From positions 919,499-983,498 of the forward strand of contig CM028383.1 of the NCBI GenBank assembly GCA_013146195.2: a stretch of DNA of 64,000 bases, given 5' to 3'. This DNA is from Codonopsis lanceolata. Taxonomy: Eukaryota; Streptophyta; Magnoliopsida; Asterales; Campanulaceae. This document shows positions 23,061 to 33,954 of this stretch, one piece after another. Position numbers and translations under genes: made by a program. The number at the start of each line of letters is the position of its first letter. The first letter of the stretch is position 1. The notes beneath the pieces are model-generated. The model did not search any database. It was not told where the DNA came from and saw only the letters and a program-made list of their open reading frames with translations.

Positions 23061-25234
23061 ATAAATGTAAAAAAAAAAGAGCAAAAATATATATATGGGC
23101 TAAAAAAAATAATACATAAAAAAAAGTTTACATAAAAAAAAGAGAGAGAGAAAGAAAAGCAGGAAAAGGCATGTACCTCCCATGCCGGGGCAAAACCATT
23201 CAGAGTCGGCGAGTCATTCCGGCTGGTCTTATCCATAGAAGCATACAGTTCGGCCAAGCCTGCCTGTCCCTAGTCATATAAAGGGATCCGATCAAAATCC
23301 GCCTGACAAGCTAGGACGGAAACTCTCAGGGAGACATAGGAGTTGGCAAAGAGCGATGCGCCAAGAAATAAAAATAGAAACGCTCTTGCCACTCGAGTCA
23401 CGGCAGCAACATCATCAGTCGGCACCCGCCCGACATTGCTAAGAAGCCAGTTCCTAACGCTGCCGATGAGAATCTCGTCCATCGATTTAAATTCCGGTTC
23501 AAAACCCAGGAGGTCCGCTACCTCCTCCCTACGTCGACGGAGAGTGAAATCAGGAGTCAGGGTCTCCCCTATGCTAGTAGGAATGCCCGTGATCGCGGCA
23601 AAATCGCACGGGGTCATGGTCGCCTCCCCGCCAGCAAAAGTGGAAAGTATGGGTGGTGTCCCACCAAAAGTCCCTTAGCACATCGAAGATGGGCAAGTAG
23701 CTGGTGAAGTGGGTGAAAGAATGCATAAAAACACTGAAGCCGGACCCCTCCACCAATGACTGCGCCGCCTCAGGCAACATAGCGTAAATCTCAGCTACGT
23801 TGGCGCATGTTGCCCGCACCCTTGTGAATTGCCTGGGAATCTAAAAAAAAAGAGGAAGAAAAGAATAGGTAAGTCCCCAATCCTTATTTTCTTCTCTGTA
23901 CAGTCTTTTAATAAAAAAATGTAAATAACGAACATGTTGCATGCATTGTACTTCATAAAATTTAAAATTGTAGCATGCTAAAAAAAAGAACTTTGTTCAT
24001 GTAAAAAAAAAGAATAATTTTTTAAGTAAACACATATCATTTTCATACATGTACATAAATTCACATGTAAATAAACATTTATTAAACGTCATTCTTCTAC
24101 GTGAAAAAAGAGAGTCCATATGTTGTACATATATACTGTATTCTTTTACATTCTTATAAAAAATATAAAAAAACAAAAAACAAAAAAATATATATTTGAA
24201 AAAAATAATAATAATAAAAAAACATATTTTTTATGTGTAATTTGTTTTGCACTTAAATAGTTGTTTTTGCATCCTAAACACCATAAAAGTGCATGTTAGA
24301 CTGCATTTATCATGTACATAACAAAGTATGAAAATATTCATGCATCATCCTATAATTGTTCTGCATTACATCTGGATCAAATAGAGTAATTCATGCATCC
24401 ATTATATGCATTTCACTGTCCAATAAGCTGCCATAGGGGTACGCTAAAAAGAAGATAAAGTGCCACCAATCATCAAAAGAAATATTTTTATGACATTTAC
24501 TATGTCCCTGCAGCAGTTGCATGCTTGAAAAATGAATCTAAGGGCATGAAATATATCTGTTTTGTCCAATTTTTATCCGAAAATATGCCCGAAAATACGT
24601 TTCGGAAAAAATTAAATTGTATTCCGAAAAGTCTGTCTCGTGATTCTATTGCATGCAAAAATATGTTTTAGTATAAAACATGCATCATATAGCCTCATTT
24701 TGCATTTAGAGTATAAATCATGCATAGTAGGGTCAAATAGTGACCACTTGTTCAAACATGCATCGCAAAAATAAATCATATAAATTTTATGCATCACCAC
24801 TTAATTACATCATTTAGGCATAAATAGGACATGCATATGCATTACTAATAAAGTCAGGAGTGCTCTAGAAGTTCCAAACAGTGCATAAATTTAGCAAGAT
24901 GTTGCCCCAGTCATCATTAGAATGCCGGTAGTTGAGCTTATTCCGGACCACGCGAGGAGGCTCTCTCCTCCTCTCGTTAGATTCTGGGTGCATGGGAGCC
25001 TTCCCTTTCCTGGATCGAGAAGAAGGTGCCATCTGCTAAACAAAACACTGAAATTGGTGGAAGAAAATTGAGAAAATGAGCAAACTTGAAGAAATAAGAA
25101 AAGAAAACAGACGACAACAAAAATGGCGAGCCGCTGAGAAAGAGAAGAAGAAAGGAGGGAGCAGTAGCTGCTTTCCCTCACTCCCGTCCATGATAAAGGG
25201 TGGAAAAGGGAAATTTTCCTTTTCCCCCCTCAAA

Positions 25235-26550
25235 AGTTTGAAGCTGCGACACTTTAGTCCTCAAGTTTCAGAGTTTCCAAAATGATCCCTGAGCTTAACG
25301 AAGGGTTAACAAAGTTAATCTTGTTACTTAAAAATTAACGACCATCCATCAGAGGACAAAGAAAAATAATATCCCCAGCGGGTCAGCCACAAAATGAAGA
25401 AAGAAAAAAAATTTCAATGGCAAAAAGAAAAAAAAAGAAAAGAAAAAAAAAGAAGAAAAAAGAAAAAAAAATTCAGTGGCGACAAGAACAAAAAAAGAAA
25501 AAAAGAAAAAAAAAAGAAAAGATAATAATAAATTCCCCGGCAAGAGTGGCAGAAATGCCAAGATCAGCCGAATCCGCGGCAGCCACCAAGGCGCGAAAAG
25601 GTAAGTCCGGTATAGTATTTTTGCCCTGACCTCAGAATAATTTCCTTTTAAGGAAAGTTCTTTTGAAAAAAAAAGTTTTATTTGTTTTTCAAATAAAAGA
25701 AAGACTCTTTTTCAAAATGAGTTTTGATTTCAAAAACAAAAAACAAAAACAAAAAAAAAGATGAATATTTCAAAACAAAAAAAAGATGAATATTTCAAAA
25801 ATACAAAAAAAGAGGAATATTTGAAAAGAAAAAAAAACAGAGAGAGTGAGAAAAGAGGGAAAGGAAAAATAATGTTTTCATTACCAATTTTCGAAAATAC
25901 TTGAAGAAAGTTTTATTTGTCGTGGTCGACGACATATTTTTATCGGTCGGGTGCAGTTTTCTGGAAATTTGAAAGTTTTCTGGTTATGTTTGGAAACAAG
26001 GTATTGACCAGCCAGACACAATTTTGAAAATTCTTCTTAACATGTTTCAATGACAAGGTATTGACCGGTTGAAATGTGGTTCCCGAAAAACATTCAAATC
26101 TTCATACCGTATTTGACGGTCGTTCTCGACTGTTGAATACGACTTTTTCGAAAAAACACAAAAATATTTTTCCTGTTGTATTCTTGATCGGGTTTTTGAC
26201 CCAAAGGACATAACATCCTCATTTGGTTGTAGTTTAGTTTTTTGCCTGAACTACGTTTGGTCTGATTTCCTTTAATAAGGAATACGTAGGCAGCCTACAT
26301 TAGTAGGTCCGACCATTAGAGCACTTTAAATTCATATCTGCTTAAAAACTACGGTAACCTTTTATAACTGACTAAAAATGTCTAGGTTATGGAGTTTGGA
26401 TAGCATGATAAACTGTGCATTATAACTGCTACCAATTGCATTTCTCTCCCGTTTTAAAATGAACGAAGTTAGAGAGTCTATTGTTTATCAATGATGCTCG
26501 TCTACTCAGTAAGCCTTGGGTTACCCGTAGACTCCATCGTTGAGGGGCTC
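25235..26550 (+). other. Element A 3' untranslated region and PPT
   Basis: No coding region. Positions about 25395-25540 are an A/G-rich purine tract (AAAGAAAAAAA repeats) on the plus strand. Short near-repeats of AAAAAAGATGAATATTTC occur at about 25755-25830. GGAATACGTAGGCAGCCTAC (about 26279) resembles a motif I associate with Tat/Ogre 3' regions. TTGAGGGGCTC (26540-26550) is the polypurine tract that primes plus-strand DNA synthesis. Confidence 0.6.
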
Positions 26551-27858
26551 TGTAAACACCCCAATTTCGTACCCCTGGTATGTGACTCTGACATATGATA
26601 TCAAGAACTGTTCAAACTTAACAAATGTCAAGTTGCAGGAGTTAAAAATGCGAAAGGAAAAGCAGGATGCGCAAAACAGTAAATTGCAAGGGGTGAAAGT
26701 GTCAAAATCAAAGTTGAATAGTGGGCTTGGCGCGGCCTAAAGAAGCTGTGGGTGCCGCGCCAGAGAAGCATGGGTGCCGCACCAGAGGAGTGATATTGCC
26801 GCACCAGAGATGAACAATGGCCTCTCTCAGTTAGCGCATTGTGCAACTGTTGAAGCCTGTGGCACAATCAATTGAAGCGGCTGAAAGAAATCGAAGAATT
26901 CCGGATGAATCCCTCTCTCCAACTATAAATAAGAGGCCCCGGCTTCCTCATTCTATGTTCACAAAAAGGCGATAAAAAATCGCAACGAAGCTCTGCTACT
27001 CTCTTTTTTCAGCGCCGATAGAAAAATATTAGCGAGAGGTGTGAGATAGGTGAGTGAAGCCCACTAAAGTCTCCAAACCCCGTCCAAACTCCGCCAAAAT
27101 AAATATCCACCGGTTATAAGTGATCCCTAGCCTAGTTGTTAGGTATCCACCTCACTTCCCCGGCCCAAAAATCCCAAAGTAAGCCGTTACTTTGCCCGAG
27201 TAATGAGCTGAAAAACCAAAAAACTAAGCCATTATTCCGCCCAACCAAAAAGGCCAAAACCTACCAAAATAAGATGTCACTCTGCCCGAGTAGACAAGCC
27301 AAAAGTCACCAAAATAGCGGTTACTGCGCGAATCAAAACAACAACCACACAACAAACAACAAAAAGACTCCCTCTCCCGGAAGGACGCAGGCGAGCACAC
27401 TCAGCTAAAGGTAAAAGCCTTTAAGGCGTTATTTTATTTATTTATTTACTTTTCTGTCCATTTATTATTTTAAAGTTGTTATTTAAATCCAACACAATGT
27501 AGTCAATATAAGCCGTTGTGCTGCCCGGATTAGAATAGGAAATAGTATGTAAAAGAGCGGTTATAATGGCCAAATATTTCTTAAATACATTTGTAATAAT
27601 TGTAAGGAAATGACTGCAAGTCCGTAAATAATGTAGCCATGGATGTATTTGTTTTAATTTCCTGTCTTTTAATACTTTATTTATTTGCTAAATAAATATA
27701 ACAATAAGCATACTTCAGCCAAAAACCACTTTTGAGACCGAAAGGGCAAGTTGGGTGCCTAGCACTTTCCCAACTCGTAACTTAGCCTCCGAACCCGTTT
27801 CTTTTTCTCTGGTCTATTTTTCTTTTTTGGTTTTGCTTTATTTTGCCTTAAAATAAAG
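26551..27858 (+). repeat. Tat LTR shared by elements A and B
   Basis: Starts TGTAAACACCCC right after the PPT of A and ends shortly before the tRNA-Arg-like primer site of B, giving about 1.3 kb. A TATA box, TATAAATA, lies at 26924-26931, followed by AGAGGCCCCGGCTTC, so U3 is about 400 bp and R-U5 about 900 bp. The U5 part has GGGTGCCTAGCACTTTCCC, a sequence typical of this lineage. The 3' edge is approximate. Confidence 0.75.
26924..26931 (+). promoter_or_regulatory. LTR TATA box (Tat A/B)
   Basis: TATAAATA in a clean context; transcription of element B would start about 30 bases downstream. Confidence 0.75.
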
Positions 27859-27870
27859 ATGACGACTCTA
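27859..27870 (+). other. Primer-binding site, tRNA-Arg type (degenerate)
   Basis: TGACGACTCT after AAAATAAAGA corresponds to the TGGCGACTC primer site used by Tat/Ogre elements, with one G to A change. It marks the start of element B's internal region. Confidence 0.6.
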
Positions 27871-28787
27871 AAAATTTAAGATCCAGTGGGGCCTCGCAAC
27901 ATTCCTTCCTTGCACTTTTCTGTTCTCTCCTAAAAAAGGGAGAATGAGAATGGAAGGGTGATGTATTCCCATATCCTGGTATCCCCTAAAAAAAGGATAA
28001 CTTGATACGGGAAACCCAAAGCTCCTATAGTGATCTGAAACGATCCATAAGGCTATTTTCATAATTAAATCCACTAAAGGCAACCGAGACGCATTTCAAC
28101 GCGCTAACATAGACAACACTCTTCCCCTAAACAAGGGAGGATGGAATGGGAGCAGTGGTGTCCCGCATCCGCACGTACGCGCAACCCTAACCAAGGGCGC
28201 GCGGGGGCGTGGGGCGCACCCCGGGGACCTCACAAGGAGAGAGATAAAAAAATTGCGCAAGAAAAAAATAATACGCAGGGGCTGATTTATTATTCTATGA
28301 TGCTCGACCTAGATCATTTCGAATGGTGGATCCTGGAAAGAGTATAGGTCCTTCGCCTGGGATCAGTCCGATCTTGGGGAGTCGAAAGGCAGGTGGAATA
28401 CGTTGGTCCTATACTCTGGAGAAAGAATCCACTATTCAAGGAAAAGTCCTGAGACCATCAAAATAAAGCATGTGCTTATCCGGTCAATTGTAGGGAAAAT
28501 AAATAATAATAATAAAATACACTAATAAAGGCACGCTGTACTCCATGCCCAGAAAGCCTTCAGCTAGCCTTCTGATACCTCAAAACTCATTTTCCTCAGA
28601 AACCTGACCTGAATTTGGAAAGGCAGGAAAAATACTGGCCGGTTGATACGGGATACGGGTACATAAAGCAGATCAGAAAATATATGGGTTAGATCAGATA
28701 AAGGCAGAATCAGTTCAGAGAATACAAATCTAAGCAAAATGATAGCTAAAAATAAACAGGCGATGACGGAAGCTAGCAACAATTGGA
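27871..28787 (+). other. Element B 5' untranslated region
   Basis: No coding region identified. It includes a GC-rich patch (about 28190-28235) and an inverted pair, AGAGTATAGG near 28338 and CCTATACTCT near 28407, that could fold in the leader RNA. The usual N-terminal gag sequence of the lineage is not seen. Confidence 0.5.
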
Positions 28788-29700
28788 ACAGCTAGGAACC
28801 AGTAAAAGAAACTCCTGAGTACGCATCTCCTCCTAGACATGAGGCCTGGCTAAGAAGAAAATGTGATGCCTATGCGGAAAGAATAACAAGCTACGTGATG
28901 AATGATCTTTTAGCAGGTTTCTCAGAAACTCTTGCCACCTTCTCCCAAAAGATCAAAATTCCAAAATATGTTCCTAATACTTCTCGCCTCCCTGAAGTAA
29001 ACCATCCTGATACCTCAGAAAATATCTTTTTCCAAGTCTCTGGGAAGCCATGAATTTCTAGCAACCAGCCAAATAATGATCCCATGGCCCAAGGTAACAT
29101 GATTTTAAATGCTCATAGTTCTAATCCATATTCTCCAGAAATCAACCCCAATCTCCCTCACCTAAATTCCTGCTATAATAACCAAAATAATTACCTTCTT
29201 CTCGAACCTTCAAATACTTATTCCCAGCAAATGGCTCCAGGAACCCCAAAAGAAATAATTTGTTTACTAGAAAAAGAACCTCTCTTGAACCAGGGTCCAG
29301 GCAACCTAATCCGAGTATAGTATTATCCAAGGGAGAAAACTCCACCCAGTTGTTTAACCAAATCTCCATTTGGTAATCAGCCTAAGCCAAAAGGAAGGAA
29401 AGAAATAATTTTGAGGCACTATGATGAGTTACCTGCTCCAAGGTCTGAAATACTCCCGACGCTGTGGGCCCATGGGATACTTAAGCCCATCGATAATTAA
29501 CAACCGCCCAATCCATTACCTACTACATGTAATCACGCCCAGTATTGTGAGTACCATCGCTGCAGTGGTAATCTTACTGATAAATGCTACTCACTCAGAA
29601 GCGCAATTCAAGATTTTATTGATAACAAGGTAATTACGGTGGCAGGTACAAAATTTTTTGAAACAAATCAAACCAGGGAGGTCTAAAGGGTAGGTGGACC
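28788..29700 (+). pseudogene. gag: Internally deleted Tat gag, element B
   Basis: Broken frames give PRHEAWLRRKCDAYAER (about 28835), then LRHYDELPAPRSEILPTLW (about 29417), then the late-gag signature CEYHRCSGNLTDKCYSLR followed by SAIQDFIDNKVI (about 29549-29635). That last motif (C-x-YH-x3-G-x-x-T-x-x-C) is typical of Tat gag. The capsid core expected before it is not recognisable, so the gag is largely deleted. Stops occur near 29052, 29318 and 29500. Confidence 0.65.
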
Positions 29701-29766
29701 CTTTTTTAGTCAAAATAAAGGTGCTGTAAAATATACTCATCAATAAAAGGAGTTTCTAATAAATGT

Positions 29767-32700
29767 TTGAAGGACAACTTCCTGGATATGATAGATGGAG
29801 ATACTAATTATGAAAAGCTCCCTGCTGAGTTTGAGCTTATTACTGATAGGCCTTTGCAGAACTGGTATACTACGACCAACTCGCTTTTGACGCCCGCAGA
29901 TCTGGTGGACCGCTTCGGATATACTATCCCTACTTCTTCCCCTAGCTTTACGGATTGATCATCTACCGATCCGCTCCCTAAAATTGAGGATCTCAAACCC
30001 CAGGTCCTCAATAATGTAAATAACCTTGTACAGTTTGCTATTAATGATAATCTAAATGTCTTTGCTTATTCCTTAGTTGTACCTACATTAAAAGACACAT
30101 TAAATAATAATAATAATGAGTCATTTGATAAAATGGACCCAAAAGATAAAAATTATTTGCTTGAGCTTGTAAAGTCGATTGAGCACCATGAACATCATCA
30201 TTCATCAGCAGCAACTGAAGACCTATCCACTATCAATCTGGGGCTGAACAATGAAATAAAAGAAATTAAAATCGGCAGCTACCTGCAAGACTCTGAAAGG
30301 GTAGCACTCATTGATCTCCTCAAAGAGTTCGTGGACATATTTGCATGGTCCTACGAAGATATGCCTGGACTAGACCCAGCCATAGTTGAACACTGGATCC
30401 CTATGTATCCATATGCTAGACCAATCAAGCAAAAGCTCCGCCGGATTAAGCCAAAATGGTCACTACAAGTCAAAGAAGAAATCATGAAGCAGCTGCACGT
30501 CAATTTCATTCGGGTAGTAGAATACCCGATCTAGCTATCCAACACAGTGACCGTTCCCAAGCCCAACGGGAAGGTCTGGATCTGCGTAGACGTCCGCGAC
30601 CTCAACAAGGCGTCGCCCAAAGATGACTTCCCTCTACCCAATATTGATATTGTGGTAGACGCCATTGCTGCTCACAAAGTCAGATCCTTCGTCGACGGAA
30701 TGCTAGGCTACAATCAAATTAAAATGACAGTAGAGGACCAAGAGAAGACGTTCTTTACTACTCCGTGGGGGACCTACTGCTACAATGTAATGCCATTTGG
30801 GCTGAAAAATGCTGGGGGTACTTATCAAAGGGCTGCTACCTCTTTCTGCCATGACATGATCCATAAAGAAATGGAGGTCTATGTTGACGACATGATCGTG
30901 CACTGCTGCGACTCCAATGGTGCCCATATTAAAGACATTCGAAAATTCTTCGAAAGGTTAAGGAAGCACTAGATGAAGCTTAACCCCACCAAATGCACAT
31001 TTGGGGTTACCAAAGGCAAAGTCCTGGGATTCTTGGTAACCGAGCAAGGCGTCAAGATCGAGCCAGCAAAAATAAAAGCCATTATAGAAATGCCGCGACC
31101 GAAAACTCCAACTGAAGTCAAAGGCTTCCTAGGCCGATTGCAGTATATCAGTCGTTTCATCCGACAGTTGACACTCACACGTGATCCCCTCTTCAAACTC
31201 CTAAAGAAAAATACTGACCAAATCTGGGACGAAAAATGCCAGCTAGCCTTCGAAAAAATAAAATCCTACCTTACCAATCCCCCTGTGCTAGCTCCATCTC
31301 ATATACATAAACCTCTCCTCATATACTTAACGGTCATAGACACGTCAGTAGGGGCTATGCTCGCCCAAGAAAAAGAAGATTCGTACGTTGAAAATGCTAT
31401 CTACTTCATAAGTAGGAAGCTGCAAGGAAGCGAGCTAAACTATTCAACGCTAGAGAAAAGCTGCACTGGCCTAGGCTGGGCCACGCAAAGGCTCAAGACC
31501 TATCTGCAAGGACGATCCATCAAGCTCATCCCTAGTATGGATCCTATAAAGTACATCTTCGGTAAGCCATCACTTCCCAGCTGACTGGCCAAGTGGTCCT
31601 TTCTTCTCAACGAGTTTGACATAAATTATGTCACACTCAAATTTATCAAAGGCAGCGTAATTGTAGACCACTTAGCCGATCTGCCTTTAAAAGCTGAAGA
31701 TTCGACTGAGCCTAGCTTCCCAGACAAAGGTGTCCTGGAAATTACTGACCACGACACCTGTTGGCAGATGTTTTTTGACGGAGCCGCAAATAAAAGAGGC
31801 TTTGTCATTTGAATCTTCCTAATTGATCCAACAGATTCCTATACTCTGTTAGCAATAAAGGTTGGAGTTCGAGTGCTCGAAGAATACGGTAGAATATGAA
31901 ACCTGTATTGTTGGCCTAGAAGAAGCCCTCCAAAGGGGAGCCAAAGAATTAAAAGTCTACGGGGACTCCGATCTAATTATAAATCAAGTCGAAGGGAAGT
32001 GGAAGACCCAAGATCCCAGGCTGCAACTCTATCATGCCAAACTAACAACACTTGTCGCCCGATTTGATTCTATCTCATTCCACCATCTGCCACGAGATAG
32101 AAATAAATTCGTCGATGCATTAGCCACTCTAGCATCGCTAGTCCAAATTCCCGCAGAAACTAATGTTCAGTCATTCGTAGTCGGGAAGAAGGTCATTCCG
32201 GCATATTGCTTCAAAATTAGCACAACCCCTGAAGCAGATCACGAACCTTGGTATTCTGATATGATGAACCTGCTTCAGAAAGGGATTTATCCTCCCAGCT
32301 TAGACAAAAGAGGGAAAGTCTCCCTGCAGATATTGGCATCGCAATTTGTGTTAAGCGGTGGCAGTTTATATAAAAGGCATTATCAGGGCCTTAATTTATT
32401 ATGCATCGACCGAGTCAAGGTCGAGCAAATCATGGATTAGCTTCATGGTGGTACCTGCGGGCCCCACATGAATGGCCATATTCTATCCAAGAATGTTATC
32501 CGGCAGGGGTACTATTAGAGCGCGCTTGAAACCGATTGCATTCGGTGGGTGCGTCATTGCGACAAGTGCCAACGTTTTGCAAATCTGCAACACGTGCCCC
32601 CGCAGGTCCTATATAACTCCACAGCCCCCTGGCCCTTCTCAACATGGGGAATCGACGTCATAGGCCAAATTCACTCGAAGGGATCCAATGGCCACGAATA

Positions 32701-33493
32701 TGTCCTAGTAGCCGTCGATTACGTCACAAAGTGGGTGGAAGTATCTTCCTATAAATTCATGAATGCCCGAAAGGTGTCCGAATTCATCCGGACCAACACT
32801 ATATATAGCTACGGAGTGCCTTTCGAGATAATCTTCGTCAACGACACGCATTTTGAAGGGGACGTGAATCGTCTGCTCGACGAATTCAAGATCCAAAGGC
32901 ATAAATCCTCCCCCTATCGGCCGCAAGCCAATAGTGTCGTTGAAGCAACCAACAAAACGCTTGAAAATATCATCAGAAAAATGGCTGACACAGGAAGAGA
33001 CTAGCCAGAAAAATTGCCATTAGCCCTCTGGGGCTATCACACTTCAGTCCGCACACCCACTGGGGCTACCCCCATATTCTCTAGCATATGGCATGGAGGC
33101 GGTACTGCCAATAGAAGTTGAGTACCATCATTAATAGTAATGATGGAATTGGGTATAGCAGAAGTTGACTGGGTCAAAGGGCGATTTGAAGAATTAGCCC
33201 TAATCGACGAACGACGCTTGCTAGCCCTGGAGCATACTCGGGCATATCAAAGGCGGATGGCCCGAGCCTTCAATAAAAAATTCAAAGGCCATGACATCCA
33301 AGTCGGGGATCTCGTGCTTCGAGAAAAACCCCCTAGTTATGTTGATACTAGGGGAAAATGGAAATCTCCGTGGATGGGACCATATATGGTCAAAGAGATC
33401 TGGTCAGGAGGTGTCGTACTCCTCACGAACCAAGAAGGAGAAGATCTCGTTCAGCCCTTCAATCTCGACAAGCTCAAAAGGTGTTATGCTTGA
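29767..33493 (+). pseudogene. pol: Tat-lineage pol: RT, dual RNase H, integrase
   Basis: Reverse transcriptase spans about 30300-31000, with WICVDVRDLNKASPKDDFPL, MPFGLKNAG and the active site YVDD. Connection and first RNase H cover 31000-31600. A second, archaeal-type RNase H at 31760-32150 (MFFDGAANKRG, YGDSDLIINQVEGKW, HLPRDRNKFVDALA) defines the Tat lineage. Integrase follows: zinc part near 32549 (CDKCQRF), core first Asp in WGIDVIG, Glu in VVEATNKT, and a GPY/F C-terminus SPWMGPYMVKEIW. The middle integrase Asp is missing: VNDTHF stands where DNGTHF is expected. Stops in one frame at 30532, 30970, 31582 and 31810, a one-base shift near 31860, and TAG at 33002 (for conserved Trp) kill it. 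No protease DTG/DSG is visible. Confidence 0.88.
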
Positions 33494-33519
33494 GCCAACT
33501 TATCTGGCAGACGCTTCCC

Positions 33520-33660
33520 TCTCCAGCTCGCTAAGCTAAAAACCCGAAAGTGCGGCCTAGGCAAAAATTAGAGCAAATAAAAAAACAATAAAAAGGAGAG
33601 ACAAGGGCTCGCTAGGTTGAAAGCCCAAAAGGGCGGCCTAGGCAAAAATTAGAGCGTATA
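33520..33660 (+). repeat. Duplicated post-pol motif of Tat elements
   Basis: The block GGCCTAGGCAAAAATTAGAG preceded by CGAAAGTGC or CAAAAGGGC occurs twice, at about 33545 and 33630, and once in element A near 19095. It lies just after the pol stop and before the end of aORF-b, so it could carry 3'-end signals for either transcript. Confidence 0.75.
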
Positions 33661-33954
33661 AAAAAAATCAGGAGAAAAAGGGGAGGGAAGGCACTCTTTG
33701 AAACCTCGACGTCCTACCTCCAGCCTTCAGCATGCAAGGGGCTCGACTGACAAAAGAAAAAGAAAAACCACGACAGAAGTTCACATTAAAACACTAAAAT
33801 ATAATATTACAGGTCCTAAGGTGCAACTTAGGAATAATTGCTAAAGAAATTTAGGTCATGCATTATTTTCCTGTACATATCTATTTTGCTGCTTCTACCC
33901 CCCTTGTTCCCCCAATTACCCTTTTTTTTGCAGCTTAAGCCCCAAGGTGGTCCA

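Larger units (their letters stand above)
21828..25032 (-). pseudogene. Antisense spliced gene aORF-a (plant mobile domain-like), element A
   Basis: The gene model has four exons. Exon 1 starts with MAPSSRSRKGKAPMHPES at 25032; its end near 24.9 kb is uncertain. Exon 2 is 23840-23177, exon 3 22987-22258 and exon 4 22127-21828. Introns end in T-rich tracts plus AG and start with GTACAT and GTAGAC. Exon 2 has THTFHF, then MTPCDFAAITGIP, the usual heart of the plant mobile domain. Exon 4 encodes a poly-Asp run and a conserved tail ending RSQSSRAH. Damage: a one-base frameshift at about 23635, a 46-bp tandem duplication in exon 3, and TAG for a conserved Trp near 22590. Copies B and C share the exon structure. 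Plant mobile domain proteins act in silencing and meristem control in host genomes; a role here is inference. Confidence 0.7.
19054..27858 (+). mobile_element. Tat-lineage gypsy element A (3' part with LTR)
   Basis: From the gap this contains the tail that follows pol in Tat elements (CGAAAGGGCGGCCTAGGC, about 19092), two antisense genes (19433-21104 and 21828-25032), an A/G-rich 3' untranslated stretch and an LTR opening TGTAAACACCCC at 26551. The PPT-like TTGAGGGGCTC sits directly before the LTR. Sense orientation is plus, inferred by alignment with element B, where pol is visible. Gag and pol of A are missing behind the gap. Confidence 0.75.

Noticed and set aside
25349..25561. Phe/Leu-rich minus-strand and Lys-rich plus-strand frames at 25.35-25.63 kb
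   Set aside because: Low-complexity purine tract in the 3' untranslated region of Tat A; no membrane or basic protein is implied.
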